Source of the DNA: Rhodobacteraceae bacterium HIMB11
GTDB taxonomy: Bacteria > Pseudomonadota > Alphaproteobacteria > Rhodobacterales > Rhodobacteraceae
Length of the DNA: 64,000 bases
Reading direction: 5' to 3'
Assembly: GCA_000472185.1 (NCBI GenBank)
Contig: AVDB01000008.1
Coordinates: 1-64,000, forward strand
Below the pieces are notes generated by a model. That model had not been told where the DNA came from, did no database searches, and saw only the letters and a program-made list of their open reading frames with translations. The translations under genes were made by a program, and so were the position numbers. Positions 52,574 through 61,804 of the stretch are shown here, piece by piece (the first letter of the stretch is position 1; each line of letters starts with the position of its first letter).

Positions 52574-55054
52574 ATGACCGACCGCCCTTTATCGCATATT
52601 CGTGTATTAGATTTCGGCCATTATCTTGCTGGGCCAATGGTAGGAATGATGCTCGCAGACCTCGGCGCAGAGGTGATTAGGATTGATCCGCCTGGCGGAC
52701 CGCGCTGGCGTGATCCTGCCTTTGATATGTTGTCGCGGGGCAAGCGATCTCTTGAGTTAGATTTGAAAACAGCTACTGGACTTCAAACTGCTCTGGAGAT
52801 GGTCGGTCGTGCCGATGTCATGATAGATAATTTTCGACCCGGCGTTATGACGCGGTTGGGGTTAGGGCCAGCTGAATTGCGTGCTGCAAACCCGAGTATT
52901 GTTTCGTTGTCGTTGCCCGGATTTGCTTCGAATGATCCTGATTTAGCTGGGCTGGCTGCATGGGAGGCAGTCATCGCCGCTCGCACCGGGCAATTTACTG
53001 ATATGGGCTTAAACCGACAATTAATGGGGCTTAACCCTTCCTTCACGCCGTTAGGCCTTGCCTCTGCTTATGGTGCTGCCTTTGGGGCTATGTCGGTGCT
53101 GTTTGCACTTGGTGCACGCGGCCATATGGGTGGCGATCATATCGAGGTGCCATTGGCTTCAGCATTGTTCGAAGGTTTGGTTTATAATTGTGAACAGGTG
53201 CAGAATTACCCGGAGCGCTACAAGTCCCCACGTGAGATTGAACTTGATCGCCGCAATGCTGAGGACATTGCACTGGATATGAGCTATTCTGACTTAGGTG
53301 CGTTCCTCGATCCGTTTTATCGTACCTACAAATGTGCAGATGGGCGTGGATTTTATGTTGTTTCATGTTCTATCAAGACCCACCCTCATCGAGTATTGAG
53401 TGTGCTTGGACTTGACGATCTAGCTAAAACGCTGCCGGATTTTGACGCCTATCTGGATCAAAAAGATTGGCCAGATGAATGGGCAATGCGAAATTACCCT
53501 GTTGGTGATCGCGACCGAAAGCGTGTATCAGAAGCGATGCAGGCTGCGTTTCTGACACGCCCGTCATGGGAGTGGGAAACTCTCTTTGGGCAGGCAAAAG
53601 CGCCTGCTAGCGCACAACGCAGTACACGTGAGTGGCTGAGTGATCCCCATGCACTTGCATCTGGGTTGGTCCTTACAATTAACGATCCACGTCATGGTCT
53701 GATGCGACAAATGGGGAACCTGGCTTGGTTGTCGGATGATGTCAGCGCTATGGAAAAGCAGCCTGCTCCGCTCGAAGATGAATTCCGAGCTGACCTATCT
53801 AACCTGTTAGCGGAAAAGCCGCGCAACGCATCGGTGGGTGGAGGTCAGGGAGGTTGGCTGGATGGTCTTAATGTTGTCGATTTAACGAATGTGATTGCAG
53901 GGCCAACCATTGGTGCAACGCTTGCACGGTTTGGAGCAAACGTGACTTCAGTCCAGCCAGTTAACCCTTCGGTTGATCCATGGAATGCCATTGTTTTTGG
54001 CTTGCATGCACATCGTGGTAAAGAAAGTATTTTACTTGATCTGAGCAGTGCTTCAGGCCGGATGGCACTAGAGCGGCTGATCGCAAACGCCGATGTCGTA
54101 ACTATGAACGGCACTGATGAACAGCGAGACGCACTTGGTTTGTCTCCCGCAAGTTTGGCTGCCTTGAACTCTCGTGCAATCCTTGTGCAGCTTGATGCAT
54201 GGGGCGGACCGATGCGAGGACCGAAATCTGACCATTTAGGCTATGACGATTTGGCACAAGCAGCAACGGGGGTGATGGTGCGTTTTGGTGGCGGACCAGA
54301 CACACCTGAAGAACACGCTCACTTTGGCACAATTGATGCGCTTACTGGCTATGCCGCGTGCGTGGCCCTTGGAGCTGCACTAGAGCGGCGACGTTTGACA
54401 GGCAAGGGTGGTGTTGCGCGGGCAGCACTGGCCGGTTGCGGATCAATGATACAAGCGCAGTTTATGTATGATTTTGATGGGCGTGGACCATTTGATGAAC
54501 CTGCAGGCCGAGATGCGCGGGGGTGGGGGCCATTTTATCATTGCTACCGCGCGGCTGACGGGTGGTTCTTTTTCGCCGAACCGACTGAAGGCAATCTTGC
54601 ACTGCAATCTGTACCGGAGTTGGCCGATCTTCTATGGGAGGTTGAGGACATACTGAAAGAGGCATTAGCCCAGCGTTTCCTGGCGCGCCCGATTTCTTAT
54701 TGGCAGGCACATTTTAATGCAGGATCTGCATGTGTTGTGCCGCTTGTCTCGCTTTCATCTAACCGAGATGCAAACTTACAACTTGAGAGTGATGGCTGTA
54801 TTGATATCCGGCATGCGACCTATCGCGCGATACGGCATGATCTTCATCCCATGGGTCGTTGGGTTGATTTGGTCGCGCCCAATGCTATTAGACCTGAGCG
54901 TGCAGATATTACAATTCCTGGCCATGCTCCAAAGCCTGGGGCGCAAACGCGCAAGATTCTATCAAAAATTGGACTGACGGAAACAGAGATTGGCTCCATG
55001 ATTGATGAAGGTTCTGCTTCTGAAGGCTGGTCCGACAAATATTTACCGGAGTAA
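52574..55054 (+). CDS. Two-domain CaiB/BaiF-type CoA transferase
   Basis: The 826-residue protein contains two class III CoA transferase domains in tandem (about 1-400 and 430-826), each with its own N-terminal motif: IRVLDFGHYLAGPMVGMMLADLGAEVIRIDPPGG, and LNVVDLTNVIAGPTIGATLARFGANVTSVQP. This fused layout and length are those of the DMSP-cleaving enzyme DddD. In CaiB enzymes a helix of the type VDVSLLDA carries the nucleophilic Asp; the matching places here read IEVPLASALFEG and VARAALAGCG, so neither Asp is obvious. A classical CoA transfer or DMSP cleavage is therefore not supported without alignment. GGAG precedes the ATG; the next gene follows after four bases. Confidence 0.8.
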   Translation: MTDRPLSHIRVLDFGHYLAGPMVGMMLADLGAEVIRIDPPGGPRWRDPAFDMLSRGKRSLELDLKTATGLQTALEMVGRADVMIDNFRPGVMTRLGLGPAELRAANPSIVSLSLPGFASNDPDLAGLAAWEAVIAARTGQFTDMGLNRQLMGLNPSFTPLGLASAYGAAFGAMSVLFALGARGHMGGDHIEVPLASALFEGLVYNCEQVQNYPERYKSPREIELDRRNAEDIALDMSYSDLGAFLDPFYRTYKCADGRGFYVVSCSIKTHPHRVLSVLGLDDLAKTLPDFDAYLDQKDWPDEWAMRNYPVGDRDRKRVSEAMQAAFLTRPSWEWETLFGQAKAPASAQRSTREWLSDPHALASGLVLTINDPRHGLMRQMGNLAWLSDDVSAMEKQPAPLEDEFRADLSNLLAEKPRNASVGGGQGGWLDGLNVVDLTNVIAGPTIGATLARFGANVTSVQPVNPSVDPWNAIVFGLHAHRGKESILLDLSSASGRMALERLIANADVVTMNGTDEQRDALGLSPASLAALNSRAILVQLDAWGGPMRGPKSDHLGYDDLAQAATGVMVRFGGGPDTPEEHAHFGTIDALTGYAACVALGAALERRRLTGKGGVARAALAGCGSMIQAQFMYDFDGRGPFDEPAGRDARGWGPFYHCYRAADGWFFFAEPTEGNLALQSVPELADLLWEVEDILKEALAQRFLARPISYWQAHFNAGSACVVPLVSLSSNRDANLQLESDGCIDIRHATYRAIRHDLHPMGRWVDLVAPNAIRPERADITIPGHAPKPGAQTRKILSKIGLTETEIGSMIDEGSASEGWSDKYLPE

Positions 55055-55058
55055 CCGT

Positions 55059-56690
55059 ATGACAAGCGAAGGTACTAGCCCTGCCATCACCCCCCGCACC
55101 CGCGCACGCGCGCGCCATATATTGGACCACTACTATATTGGTCCAACACGCGACACGCAGGAATTAGAAATTTGGGCATATACTCCGCGAATGACCTACA
55201 CTCCGGGGGAAGAGGTGGTGCTGCATGTTTCAACGACTGCAGCACATTGGTCATATGAGGTGGGTCGAGATGGTGCAAAGTATGAGCCTCTTTTATGCGT
55301 GGAAGGTTTGCCAGGCATGCATCAGAAGACGCCCACAGAGTGCTCCGTCTCTGGTTGCAATTGGGCTGAAAGCACCAGCTTTACAGTGCCAGATGACTGG
55401 CGTCCTGGTGGATATCTAATCACCCTAAAGGCTCAACAAAATGGGGACTGTGTTGAAGAGCACCATTTGATCGTAGTTCGTAGTGCGCCACACTTGCCGC
55501 CTAAGCCGTATCTTTTGGTATGCGCAACTGGCACTTGGTTAGCTTATAACTGTTGGGGTGGCTCTAATCACTACGAAGGGATCACCGGGCCTGAGGGGAA
55601 TTCATTTTCTCCTGTTGTATCCACACAGCGTCCATGGTCGAGAGGGTTTTGTAAACTGCCCGTAGGTGCACCGCGCGCTCTTCCTGACCAGCCACTGAAG
55701 CATGGAGAAATGACACGCTATCCTTATATGGAATGGGCTTATGCTTATGGTTATTCAAAGAAATATGCCTCGGCTGGTTGGGCTAGCTATGAGCGTCATT
55801 TTGCTCGTTGGGCTGAGAGCGAGGGGTATGAGTTAGACTTTTGTACGCAGCATGACTTGGATGCGGACCCCGGTCGTTTGGATGGCCATGAGTGCATTAT
55901 TTTCGTGGGCCATGATGAATACTGGAGTGCAAAAATGCGCGATTCTGTTGATGCCTACGTAGACGCCGGTGGCCGTGTAGCGCGATTTGCAGGAAATTTT
56001 TTATGGCAAACCCGCATTAGCGATGAGGGCCGCACTCAGACGTGTTACAAATATGAAGCCGAGCGCGACCCAATGATTGATAGCTCTACCCCGCTCTTAA
56101 CCACTGCTGCTTGGGAGTTGCCTCCTGTCAACCGCCCCGGAGCCCAGACCTTTGGGGTTAATGCGCTACGTGGGGTTTACGCGGGTTTAGGGCGCTGTGT
56201 AGGGAATGGTGCTGGAGGCTTCACGATTTATCGTCCAGAACATTGGGTGTTTGAAGGGGCTGGTTTAGGCTATGGTGACGTACTTGGGGCAGTCTCGCGT
56301 ATATTTGGATATGAAGTGGACGGCCTTGATTATCACATGATCGATGGGCTGCCTTTCCCCTCTTGCACTGATGGGGCTGTGCCTGAAATCAATATTTTGG
56401 CGATAGGGTTAGCAACGAATATAGAGGTTGATACGCAAGTTTGGGGTGAAACGCTTTATATTGGAAGCGCAGATGCAGAGTTTAAAGCAAAAGCGCTCTT
56501 TGGCGAAGTTAACTCTAACACTTTAGACGCCAGCGCGCGTGGGAACGGTATGATTATCAATTGGAAAAAAGGTAATGGCGAGGTAGTTACGGCTGCTACA
56601 TGCGAATGGGTATCTGGATTAATGCAAGGAGACCCTCAGGTAGCTCAAATCACAAAGAATATATTGAATAGGTTTGGTCGGCCGGCTTGA
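55059..56690 (+). CDS. N,N-dimethylformamidase large-subunit-like protein
   Basis: The 543-residue product matches the C-terminal region of the dimethylformamidase beta/large-subunit family. Landmarks are TGTWLAYNCWGGSNHYEG (about 168-185), YPYMEWAYAYGYSKKYASAGWASYERHFARWAESEGYELDFCTQHDLD, and ECIIFVGHDEYWSAKMRDSVDAYVDAGGRVARFAGN. The HDEYW motif is, from memory, part of the mononuclear iron site of DMFase. The N-terminus has a short beta-rich domain. The separate small subunit of DMFase is absent. It probably hydrolyses an amide of unknown identity, acting with the fused CoA transferase. ATG 55059 has GGAG upstream. Confidence 0.75.
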   Translation: MTSEGTSPAITPRTRARARHILDHYYIGPTRDTQELEIWAYTPRMTYTPGEEVVLHVSTTAAHWSYEVGRDGAKYEPLLCVEGLPGMHQKTPTECSVSGCNWAESTSFTVPDDWRPGGYLITLKAQQNGDCVEEHHLIVVRSAPHLPPKPYLLVCATGTWLAYNCWGGSNHYEGITGPEGNSFSPVVSTQRPWSRGFCKLPVGAPRALPDQPLKHGEMTRYPYMEWAYAYGYSKKYASAGWASYERHFARWAESEGYELDFCTQHDLDADPGRLDGHECIIFVGHDEYWSAKMRDSVDAYVDAGGRVARFAGNFLWQTRISDEGRTQTCYKYEAERDPMIDSSTPLLTTAAWELPPVNRPGAQTFGVNALRGVYAGLGRCVGNGAGGFTIYRPEHWVFEGAGLGYGDVLGAVSRIFGYEVDGLDYHMIDGLPFPSCTDGAVPEINILAIGLATNIEVDTQVWGETLYIGSADAEFKAKALFGEVNSNTLDASARGNGMIINWKKGNGEVVTAATCEWVSGLMQGDPQVAQITKNILNRFGRPA

Positions 56691-56761
56691 AGTGCAAACA
56701 CTGGAATCGAAAATACTGAGGCCCAAGAGCTCGCGTTGAATTATATAAGAACGTGGTCCAA

Positions 56762-56797
56762 ACATTGTGTTTCTAAACTAACTTCGAAACACAATGT
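56762..56797. repeat. Perfect 12-bp inverted repeat with repeat-like flank
   Basis: ACATTGTGTTTC (56762-56773) is perfectly complementary to GAAACACAATGT (56786-56797). The right flank (CGGAACTTGGAATCCC) resembles the region after the cores of repeat copies A and B. It may be a decayed fourth copy marking the right edge of acquired DNA, or a terminator after the DMFase-like gene. Confidence 0.4.
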
Positions 56798-56903
56798 CGG
56801 AACTTGGAATCCCACCAGACCAAAGGGGAGGTAAGAAAAAATCTTGTTCCACGCGATGCGTCGCCTAAAATATGCAGGTATACGAAAAGAAGGGATATTA
56901 AAA

Positions 56904-57899
56904 ATGCCTGCTGAAACCATCAACCTGATCGTCACGCAGGATTTTAACATCACGACGACGATGGCCTTTGTTGATCCGTTTCGGGTTGCAAATTACATAA
57001 ATGGTGCGCCCCTTTATCGCTGGACCTTTCTGTCGGAACAGGGAGGGCATCTGCGCAGCAGCAATGGCGCCATGCTGCAAACCGCGCCGATGCAATCCAT
57101 CAGCGCCCCTGCAGATTACACCATCGTGTCGGCCAGTTGGACACCAGAGGCGCATGTGTCCGCCATGATGAAGGCGCACCTACGCGCGGCCAAATCGAAA
57201 CAACAAATCATCGGCGCATTGGATACAGGCGCCTTTATCCTGGCCCATTGCGGGGTGTTAGAGGGGTATCAAGCAACCGTACATTATGAACATATCGATG
57301 CCTTTCAGGAACTGTTCCCCAATATCACCGTATCCGAGGCGCTGTGGGTTATGGACCGTGATCGCATCACCTGTTGCGGTGGTATGGCGGCGGCCGAATT
57401 TGCGATGCGCCTGATTGAACAAACCCATGGCACAGCCTTGGTAAACGCGATTGCAAAATATCTGTTTTCCCAAAACCTGCGGGATGCAGGATCCTCTCAA
57501 AGCCCCGAACGGTTGGAACCCGTTGGCAAAACCGTGCCCGACAGCCTGCGCAAGGCGATCAAGATTATGGAACAAAATTTGGAAACGCCCCTGCCCATCG
57601 CCGCGGTTGCACAGGGGGCCAATATCTCGCAACGTCAAATGGACCGCCTATTTGCGCACTATGTGGGGCGCAGTCCGGTGCAGTATTATAGCGACATTCG
57701 TCTGGATCGCGCGCGTGGGTTGGTGACACAAACCACCATGCCCCTGACCGAAATCGCCTATGCCAGTGGGTTTTCCAGTCAGGTCCATTTTAGCCGCACC
57801 TATAAGGCGCGCTTTGGCCTGCCCCCACAAAAGGATCGCATCAATGGCCGCATCCCATTTGAATTCCGCGCCTGGCCCATGCATCCAAGAAATGGTTAG
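56904..57899 (+). CDS. GlxA-family (AraC-type) transcriptional regulator
   Basis: The 331-residue regulator has a DJ-1/PfpI-like domain (INLIVTQDFNITTTMAFVDPFRVANYINGAPLYRWTFLSEQGGHLRSSNG, GALDTGAFILAHCGVLEGYQATVHYEH) and a C-terminal AraC HTH pair (PLPIAAVAQGANISQRQMDRLFAHYVGRSPVQYYSDIRLDRARGLV, LTEIAYASGFSSQVHFSRTYKARFG). It probably controls the quaternary-amine cluster that starts at 58300. Codon use is G+C-richer than in the genes to its left. ATG 56904 has AAGGG upstream; the frame is open to 56844. Confidence 0.86.
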   Translation: MPAETINLIVTQDFNITTTMAFVDPFRVANYINGAPLYRWTFLSEQGGHLRSSNGAMLQTAPMQSISAPADYTIVSASWTPEAHVSAMMKAHLRAAKSKQQIIGALDTGAFILAHCGVLEGYQATVHYEHIDAFQELFPNITVSEALWVMDRDRITCCGGMAAAEFAMRLIEQTHGTALVNAIAKYLFSQNLRDAGSSQSPERLEPVGKTVPDSLRKAIKIMEQNLETPLPIAAVAQGANISQRQMDRLFAHYVGRSPVQYYSDIRLDRARGLVTQTTMPLTEIAYASGFSSQVHFSRTYKARFGLPPQKDRINGRIPFEFRAWPMHPRNG

Positions 57900-58093
57900 G
57901 ATGTGGAAACGAAATGCCTTATTAAAATACATATGTAAAACAATGCACTAATGGCGAACAGAACGGCCATGGTAAAGTCTGTTTGGCTGTTGGTATCCCA
58001 GTAATCAGACAGGCTCAACATTGCCTGCGCAGTACTTATTATCGTGGCACACACCAAGATAGCAACCAATACTCTATCCCGTTTCGGCTTCAT
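57896..58093 (-). CDS. Small two-span membrane protein (65 aa)
   Basis: From ATG 58093, with AAGGA six bases upstream, the gene encodes a basic N-terminus (MKPKRDR), a first hydrophobic span (VLVAILVCATIISTAQAML), a polar loop, and a second span (FTMAVLFAISALFYICILI) ending RHFVSTS. It converges with the GlxA gene, overlapping by four bases. No family is recognised. The 206 bp to its right, before 58300, contain no gene and should hold the cluster promoter. Confidence 0.55.
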   Translation of the reverse strand: MKPKRDRVLVAILVCATIISTAQAMLSLSDYWDTNSQTDFTMAVLFAISALFYICILIRHFVSTS

Positions 58094-58299
58094 ACAAAAT
58101 TCCTTTGCGCTCACCCTGAGAGAAAATTGTTAACAAAGGGTTTCAAAGAATAGCGAAGCGCAAACACCTCATTGGCCTAGCGAAATCGACCACTTACGTC
58201 TTATTTATGCATATTATTGGCGCAAAAGGTTAAGTTACAAAGGCCCCTTCCCCGCACTCTGGTTTCATAAACCGCGATTCTAGACTGGGGACCGTTTTT

Positions 58300-59439
58300 A
58301 TGAATTCCTATCCTTCTTCTGCCGAATTTTCTGAAATCCAGACGGGCTTTGATGCCGACCCCTCAAAATCGCTCTCTTTGCGCAAAGAGGCCTATGTTGA
58401 TCCTGCGTGGTTTCGGGTTGATCAGGCAGAGGTGATCGCCAAAACATGGCAGTGGGTCTGTCACATTGAAAAACTGCGCGATGCGGGGTCCTATGTGACG
58501 GTTGATATTGCGGGAAACCCCATTGCAATTGTGCGCGACCGCGACGGTACATTGCGCGCCTTTTACAACGTGTGCAAACACCGCGCGCATCAATTGCTAA
58601 GAGGTGAGGGGCAGACCACGCGCATCATGTGCCCCTATCACGCCTGGGTCTATGGGTTAGACGGGCAATTGGTGCGCGCGCCGCATACGGAAACATTGGT
58701 CGATTTCAATGTTCAGGACGTGTGCCTTGATGATGTTCAGGTCGACGAATTCTGCGGCTTTGTCTTTGTCAATCTTGATCCCACGGCGCCCAGCCTTCGG
58801 GAACAATCCGTCGATTTAGAAACCGAAATTCGCCATTGGGCGCCCGATATTGAAACCCTCACCTTTGGGCATCGACTGACCTATGATATCAAGTCGAATT
58901 GGAAAAACGTGGTCGATAATTTCCTTGAATGCTATCACTGCCCCACTGCGCATAAAGATTTTTGCACCCTTGTAGATATGGACACATATAAGGTGACCAC
59001 GCATGGGATTTATTCCAGCCACATGGCCGATGCGGGCAAGGACAGCAACAGCGCCTATGACGTCTCAAACGCAACCGTGAAAACCCATGCAGTGTGGTGG
59101 TTATGGCCGACAACCTGTTTGATGCGCTATCCGGGCCGATCCTCGATGATTGTGTTGAACATCATTCCCGTTGGGCCCGATCGCACATTGGAAACCTATG
59201 ACTTTTTCCTTGAAACTCCCGAGCCGAATGAGGCCGAAATTGAATCCATCCGCTATCTGGATGAGGTGCTTCAGAAAGAGGACATCGACATCGTCGAAAG
59301 CGTTCAGCGCGGTATGATGACCCCCGCATTCACGCAAGGGCGGATTGTGAATGATCCCGAAGGATCAGGAAAATCCGAACACGCCGTGCATCATTTTCAT
59401 GGGTTGGTCCTGGACAGCTATACAAAGGGGCAGCCATGA
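58300..59439 (+). CDS. Rieske oxygenase alpha subunit, quaternary-amine type
   Basis: The 379-residue oxygenase has a Rieske cluster motif C92-x-H94 and C111-x2-H114 (CKHRAH...CPYHAW) and the mononuclear iron motif NFLECYHCPTAH (His213, His218). The ECYHC form is that of choline, betaine and carnitine oxygenases rather than benzoate-type enzymes. It should N-demethylate or hydroxylate a quaternary ammonium compound using a separate reductase, which is not in the window. It overlaps betC by four bases. Confidence 0.83.
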   Translation: MNSYPSSAEFSEIQTGFDADPSKSLSLRKEAYVDPAWFRVDQAEVIAKTWQWVCHIEKLRDAGSYVTVDIAGNPIAIVRDRDGTLRAFYNVCKHRAHQLLRGEGQTTRIMCPYHAWVYGLDGQLVRAPHTETLVDFNVQDVCLDDVQVDEFCGFVFVNLDPTAPSLREQSVDLETEIRHWAPDIETLTFGHRLTYDIKSNWKNVVDNFLECYHCPTAHKDFCTLVDMDTYKVTTHGIYSSHMADAGKDSNSAYDVSNATVKTHAVWWLWPTTCLMRYPGRSSMIVLNIIPVGPDRTLETYDFFLETPEPNEAEIESIRYLDEVLQKEDIDIVESVQRGMMTPAFTQGRIVNDPEGSGKSEHAVHHFHGLVLDSYTKGQP

Positions 59440-60971
59440 CACAACCAAATGTCGTCGTTTTAATGGCCGATCAATTGGCCCCGCATTTCACGGGGGCCTA
59501 TGGGCATAAGGTTGCAAAAACCCCGCATATTGATGCGCTGGCGGCGCGCGGAATGCGCTTTGATGCGGCCTATTGTAATTCCCCACTTTGCGCGCCCTCA
59601 CGCTTTTCATTTATGTCGGGGCAATTGATTTCGCGCATCGCGGCCTATGACAATGCATCGGAATTTCATGCGAGTACACCAACCTTTGCGCATTACTTGA
59701 AAACACTGGGCTATCGCACATGTTTATCAGGGAAAATGCATTTTGTTGGCCCTGATCAAAAGCATGGATTTCAGGACCGCGTCACCACTGATATCTATCC
59801 TTCTGATTTCGCATGGACCCCCGATTGGGAGGCCGCAGATGAACGCATTGATAAGTGGTATCACAACATGCAAACCGTCAAAGAAAGCGGTATGGCCGTG
59901 GCCACATTCCAAACCGACTATGATGATGAGGTTGAATTCGCAGCCCGCCGTTGGTTGGTGGATCGCGGACGGGATGCCGCCGCGGGCAATGGCACGCCGT
60001 TTTGCATGGTGGCCAGTTTCATTCATCCCCATGACCCCTATGTGGCCAAACCTGAATTCTGGAACCTGTATGATGATGCTGACATCGACATGCCCGAATT
60101 CACACTTACCCCCGAGGATCAGGACCCCTTTTCACGTCGTGTGATGGACGGGATCGAGGCATCCTATATCCCCCTAACCGAGGAAGAGGTGCGCCGCGCG
60201 CGCCGCGCCTATTTGGCGAATGTCAGTTATTTCGACAGCAAGGTCGGCGCCATTGTTCAGGCCCTGCGCGACATTGGCGAATTGGACAACACTATTGTCA
60301 TCGTCACCGCGGATCATGGGGATATGTTGGGGGAACGTGGGCTGTGGTACAAAATGAACTTCTTTGAACATTCGGCCCGTGTTCCGATGATTATGGCGGG
60401 TCCCAGCATCGTTAAGGGTGTCACACAAAACGCCTGTTCCTTGGTTGATCTGCTGCCCACGTTTATTGATGCGGCGGGCGGGACGCCCGATATGCTGGGC
60501 GAACCGATTGACGGTCGCTCCCTCATGCCATTGGCGCGGGGGCAAGATGATCCTGTGGATGAGGCGATTGGCGAATATTGCGCGGAAATGACCCCATATC
60601 CTGTGTTCATGATCAGACGGGGCCCATTGAAATACATCCACTGCGCCCCTGATCCCGCGCAGCTTTATGATTTGTCTGTCGATCCGCTGGAAAAGGTAAA
60701 CTTGGCCGATAATCCTGACTATGCTGAGGCCTCTGCCGCCTTTGCCGCAGAGGTCGCCGCGCGTTGGGATGATGAGGCGCTTCGCCGTGATGTCATCCGC
60801 ACCCAGAAATCCCGCCGCGCCCTGCACGCCGCGATGGAGGCCGGCGCAGGCGAACATTGGGATTATAATCCACCGCGCGATGCGACCCATGAATATGTGC
60901 GCAATCACATGGATTGGACCGTTGCCGCCGCACATTACCGATTTCCACCCGTCCCAACCGATGACACATAA
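59436..60971 (+). CDS. betC: Choline-sulfatase
   Basis: The 511-residue sulfatase has N-terminal metal ligands (VVLMADQLAPHFTGAYG), the formylglycine site C52-A-P-S-R in NSPLCAPSRFSFMSGQ, TADHGDMLGERGLWYKMNFFEHSARVPMI, and a C-terminal EHWDYNPPRDATHEYVRNHMDW segment typical of BetC-type choline-O-sulfatases. It releases choline and sulfate from choline-O-sulfate in the cytoplasm. Co-transcribed with the Rieske oxygenase and the SDR (12 bp gap). Confidence 0.87.
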   Translation: MTQPNVVVLMADQLAPHFTGAYGHKVAKTPHIDALAARGMRFDAAYCNSPLCAPSRFSFMSGQLISRIAAYDNASEFHASTPTFAHYLKTLGYRTCLSGKMHFVGPDQKHGFQDRVTTDIYPSDFAWTPDWEAADERIDKWYHNMQTVKESGMAVATFQTDYDDEVEFAARRWLVDRGRDAAAGNGTPFCMVASFIHPHDPYVAKPEFWNLYDDADIDMPEFTLTPEDQDPFSRRVMDGIEASYIPLTEEEVRRARRAYLANVSYFDSKVGAIVQALRDIGELDNTIVIVTADHGDMLGERGLWYKMNFFEHSARVPMIMAGPSIVKGVTQNACSLVDLLPTFIDAAGGTPDMLGEPIDGRSLMPLARGQDDPVDEAIGEYCAEMTPYPVFMIRRGPLKYIHCAPDPAQLYDLSVDPLEKVNLADNPDYAEASAAFAAEVAARWDDEALRRDVIRTQKSRRALHAAMEAGAGEHWDYNPPRDATHEYVRNHMDWTVAAAHYRFPPVPTDDT

Positions 60972-60983
60972 AGGAGTGCTGAC

Positions 60984-61781
60984 ATGACAAAACTTGCAGG
61001 CAAAATTGCCTTGGTCACGGGCGGTCGTGGGGGCATTGGCCGCGCCATTGTGAAACGGTTCTTGGCCGAAGGGGCACATGTCTATGCCGCCGATCTAACC
61101 CAACAGGGATCCTTGGCAGAACATGACGCCGATGGCAGTCAGTTCATCAAATTGGATGTCACATCTGAAACGGATGCCATCGCTGCGATGGAACGGGTGC
61201 GCGCGGATCATGGTCGGTTGGATATTTTGGTCAATGCAGCCGGCATCGAAATTGAAAAAACGATTGAGGACACGACGCTTGATGAATGGAACACCTCTTT
61301 TGCGGTGAATGTCACGGGCACGTTTTTAACGTCGAAATACGCCCTGCCCCTGATGCGAGCGGCAGCGGCGGGGGGCACATCATCATCGATCATCAATTTC
61401 GGTTCTTATGATGGGTTTATCGCGGACCCGGGCCTTGCCGCCTATTGCGCGACTAAGGGGGCGGTTCATGCCCTAACTCGCGCCATGGCCTGCGATCATG
61501 GACCAGAGGGCATTCGCGTCAACGCGATTTGTCCAGGATATGTGGACACCCCCATGCTGCAAAGCTTTTTCACTGGAGAAGGATCAGGCGGGGACGGCAA
61601 ATCCATTGATGATCTGCAACAGGTGGTCAAGGATGTGCATCCCATGCGCACTTATGGCACACCTGATGACATTGCAAATTTGGTCCATTGGTTGGCCAGT
61701 GATGAGGCCCGCTATGCCTCGGGGCAACTTTGGGTATTGGATGGCGGATTAAGCGCACAAGTCCAACAAATGAAGCTATAA
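60984..61781 (+). CDS. SDR-family oxidoreductase
   Basis: The 265-residue short-chain dehydrogenase has TGGRGGIGRAIVKRFLAEGAHVYAADL (12-38), the NAAG motif, the catalytic Ser in IINFGSYDGF, Tyr-x3-Lys in AAYCATKGAVHAL, and CPGYVDTPML. AAAGGAG precedes the ATG. It oxidises an alcohol; in this cluster a 3-hydroxy acid such as a carnitine-like compound would give the keto acid cleaved by the next enzyme (inference). Confidence 0.88.
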   Translation: MTKLAGKIALVTGGRGGIGRAIVKRFLAEGAHVYAADLTQQGSLAEHDADGSQFIKLDVTSETDAIAAMERVRADHGRLDILVNAAGIEIEKTIEDTTLDEWNTSFAVNVTGTFLTSKYALPLMRAAAAGGTSSSIINFGSYDGFIADPGLAAYCATKGAVHALTRAMACDHGPEGIRVNAICPGYVDTPMLQSFFTGEGSGGDGKSIDDLQQVVKDVHPMRTYGTPDDIANLVHWLASDEARYASGQLWVLDGGLSAQVQQMKL

Positions 61782-61804
61782 TCCCAAAAAACAGGAGGAT
61801 TAGG

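Noticed and set aside
52574-55054. Annotation as DMSP lyase DddD
   Set aside because: Two-domain layout and length agree, but the catalytic Asp is not visible and no DMSP transport or dddBC genes adjoin.
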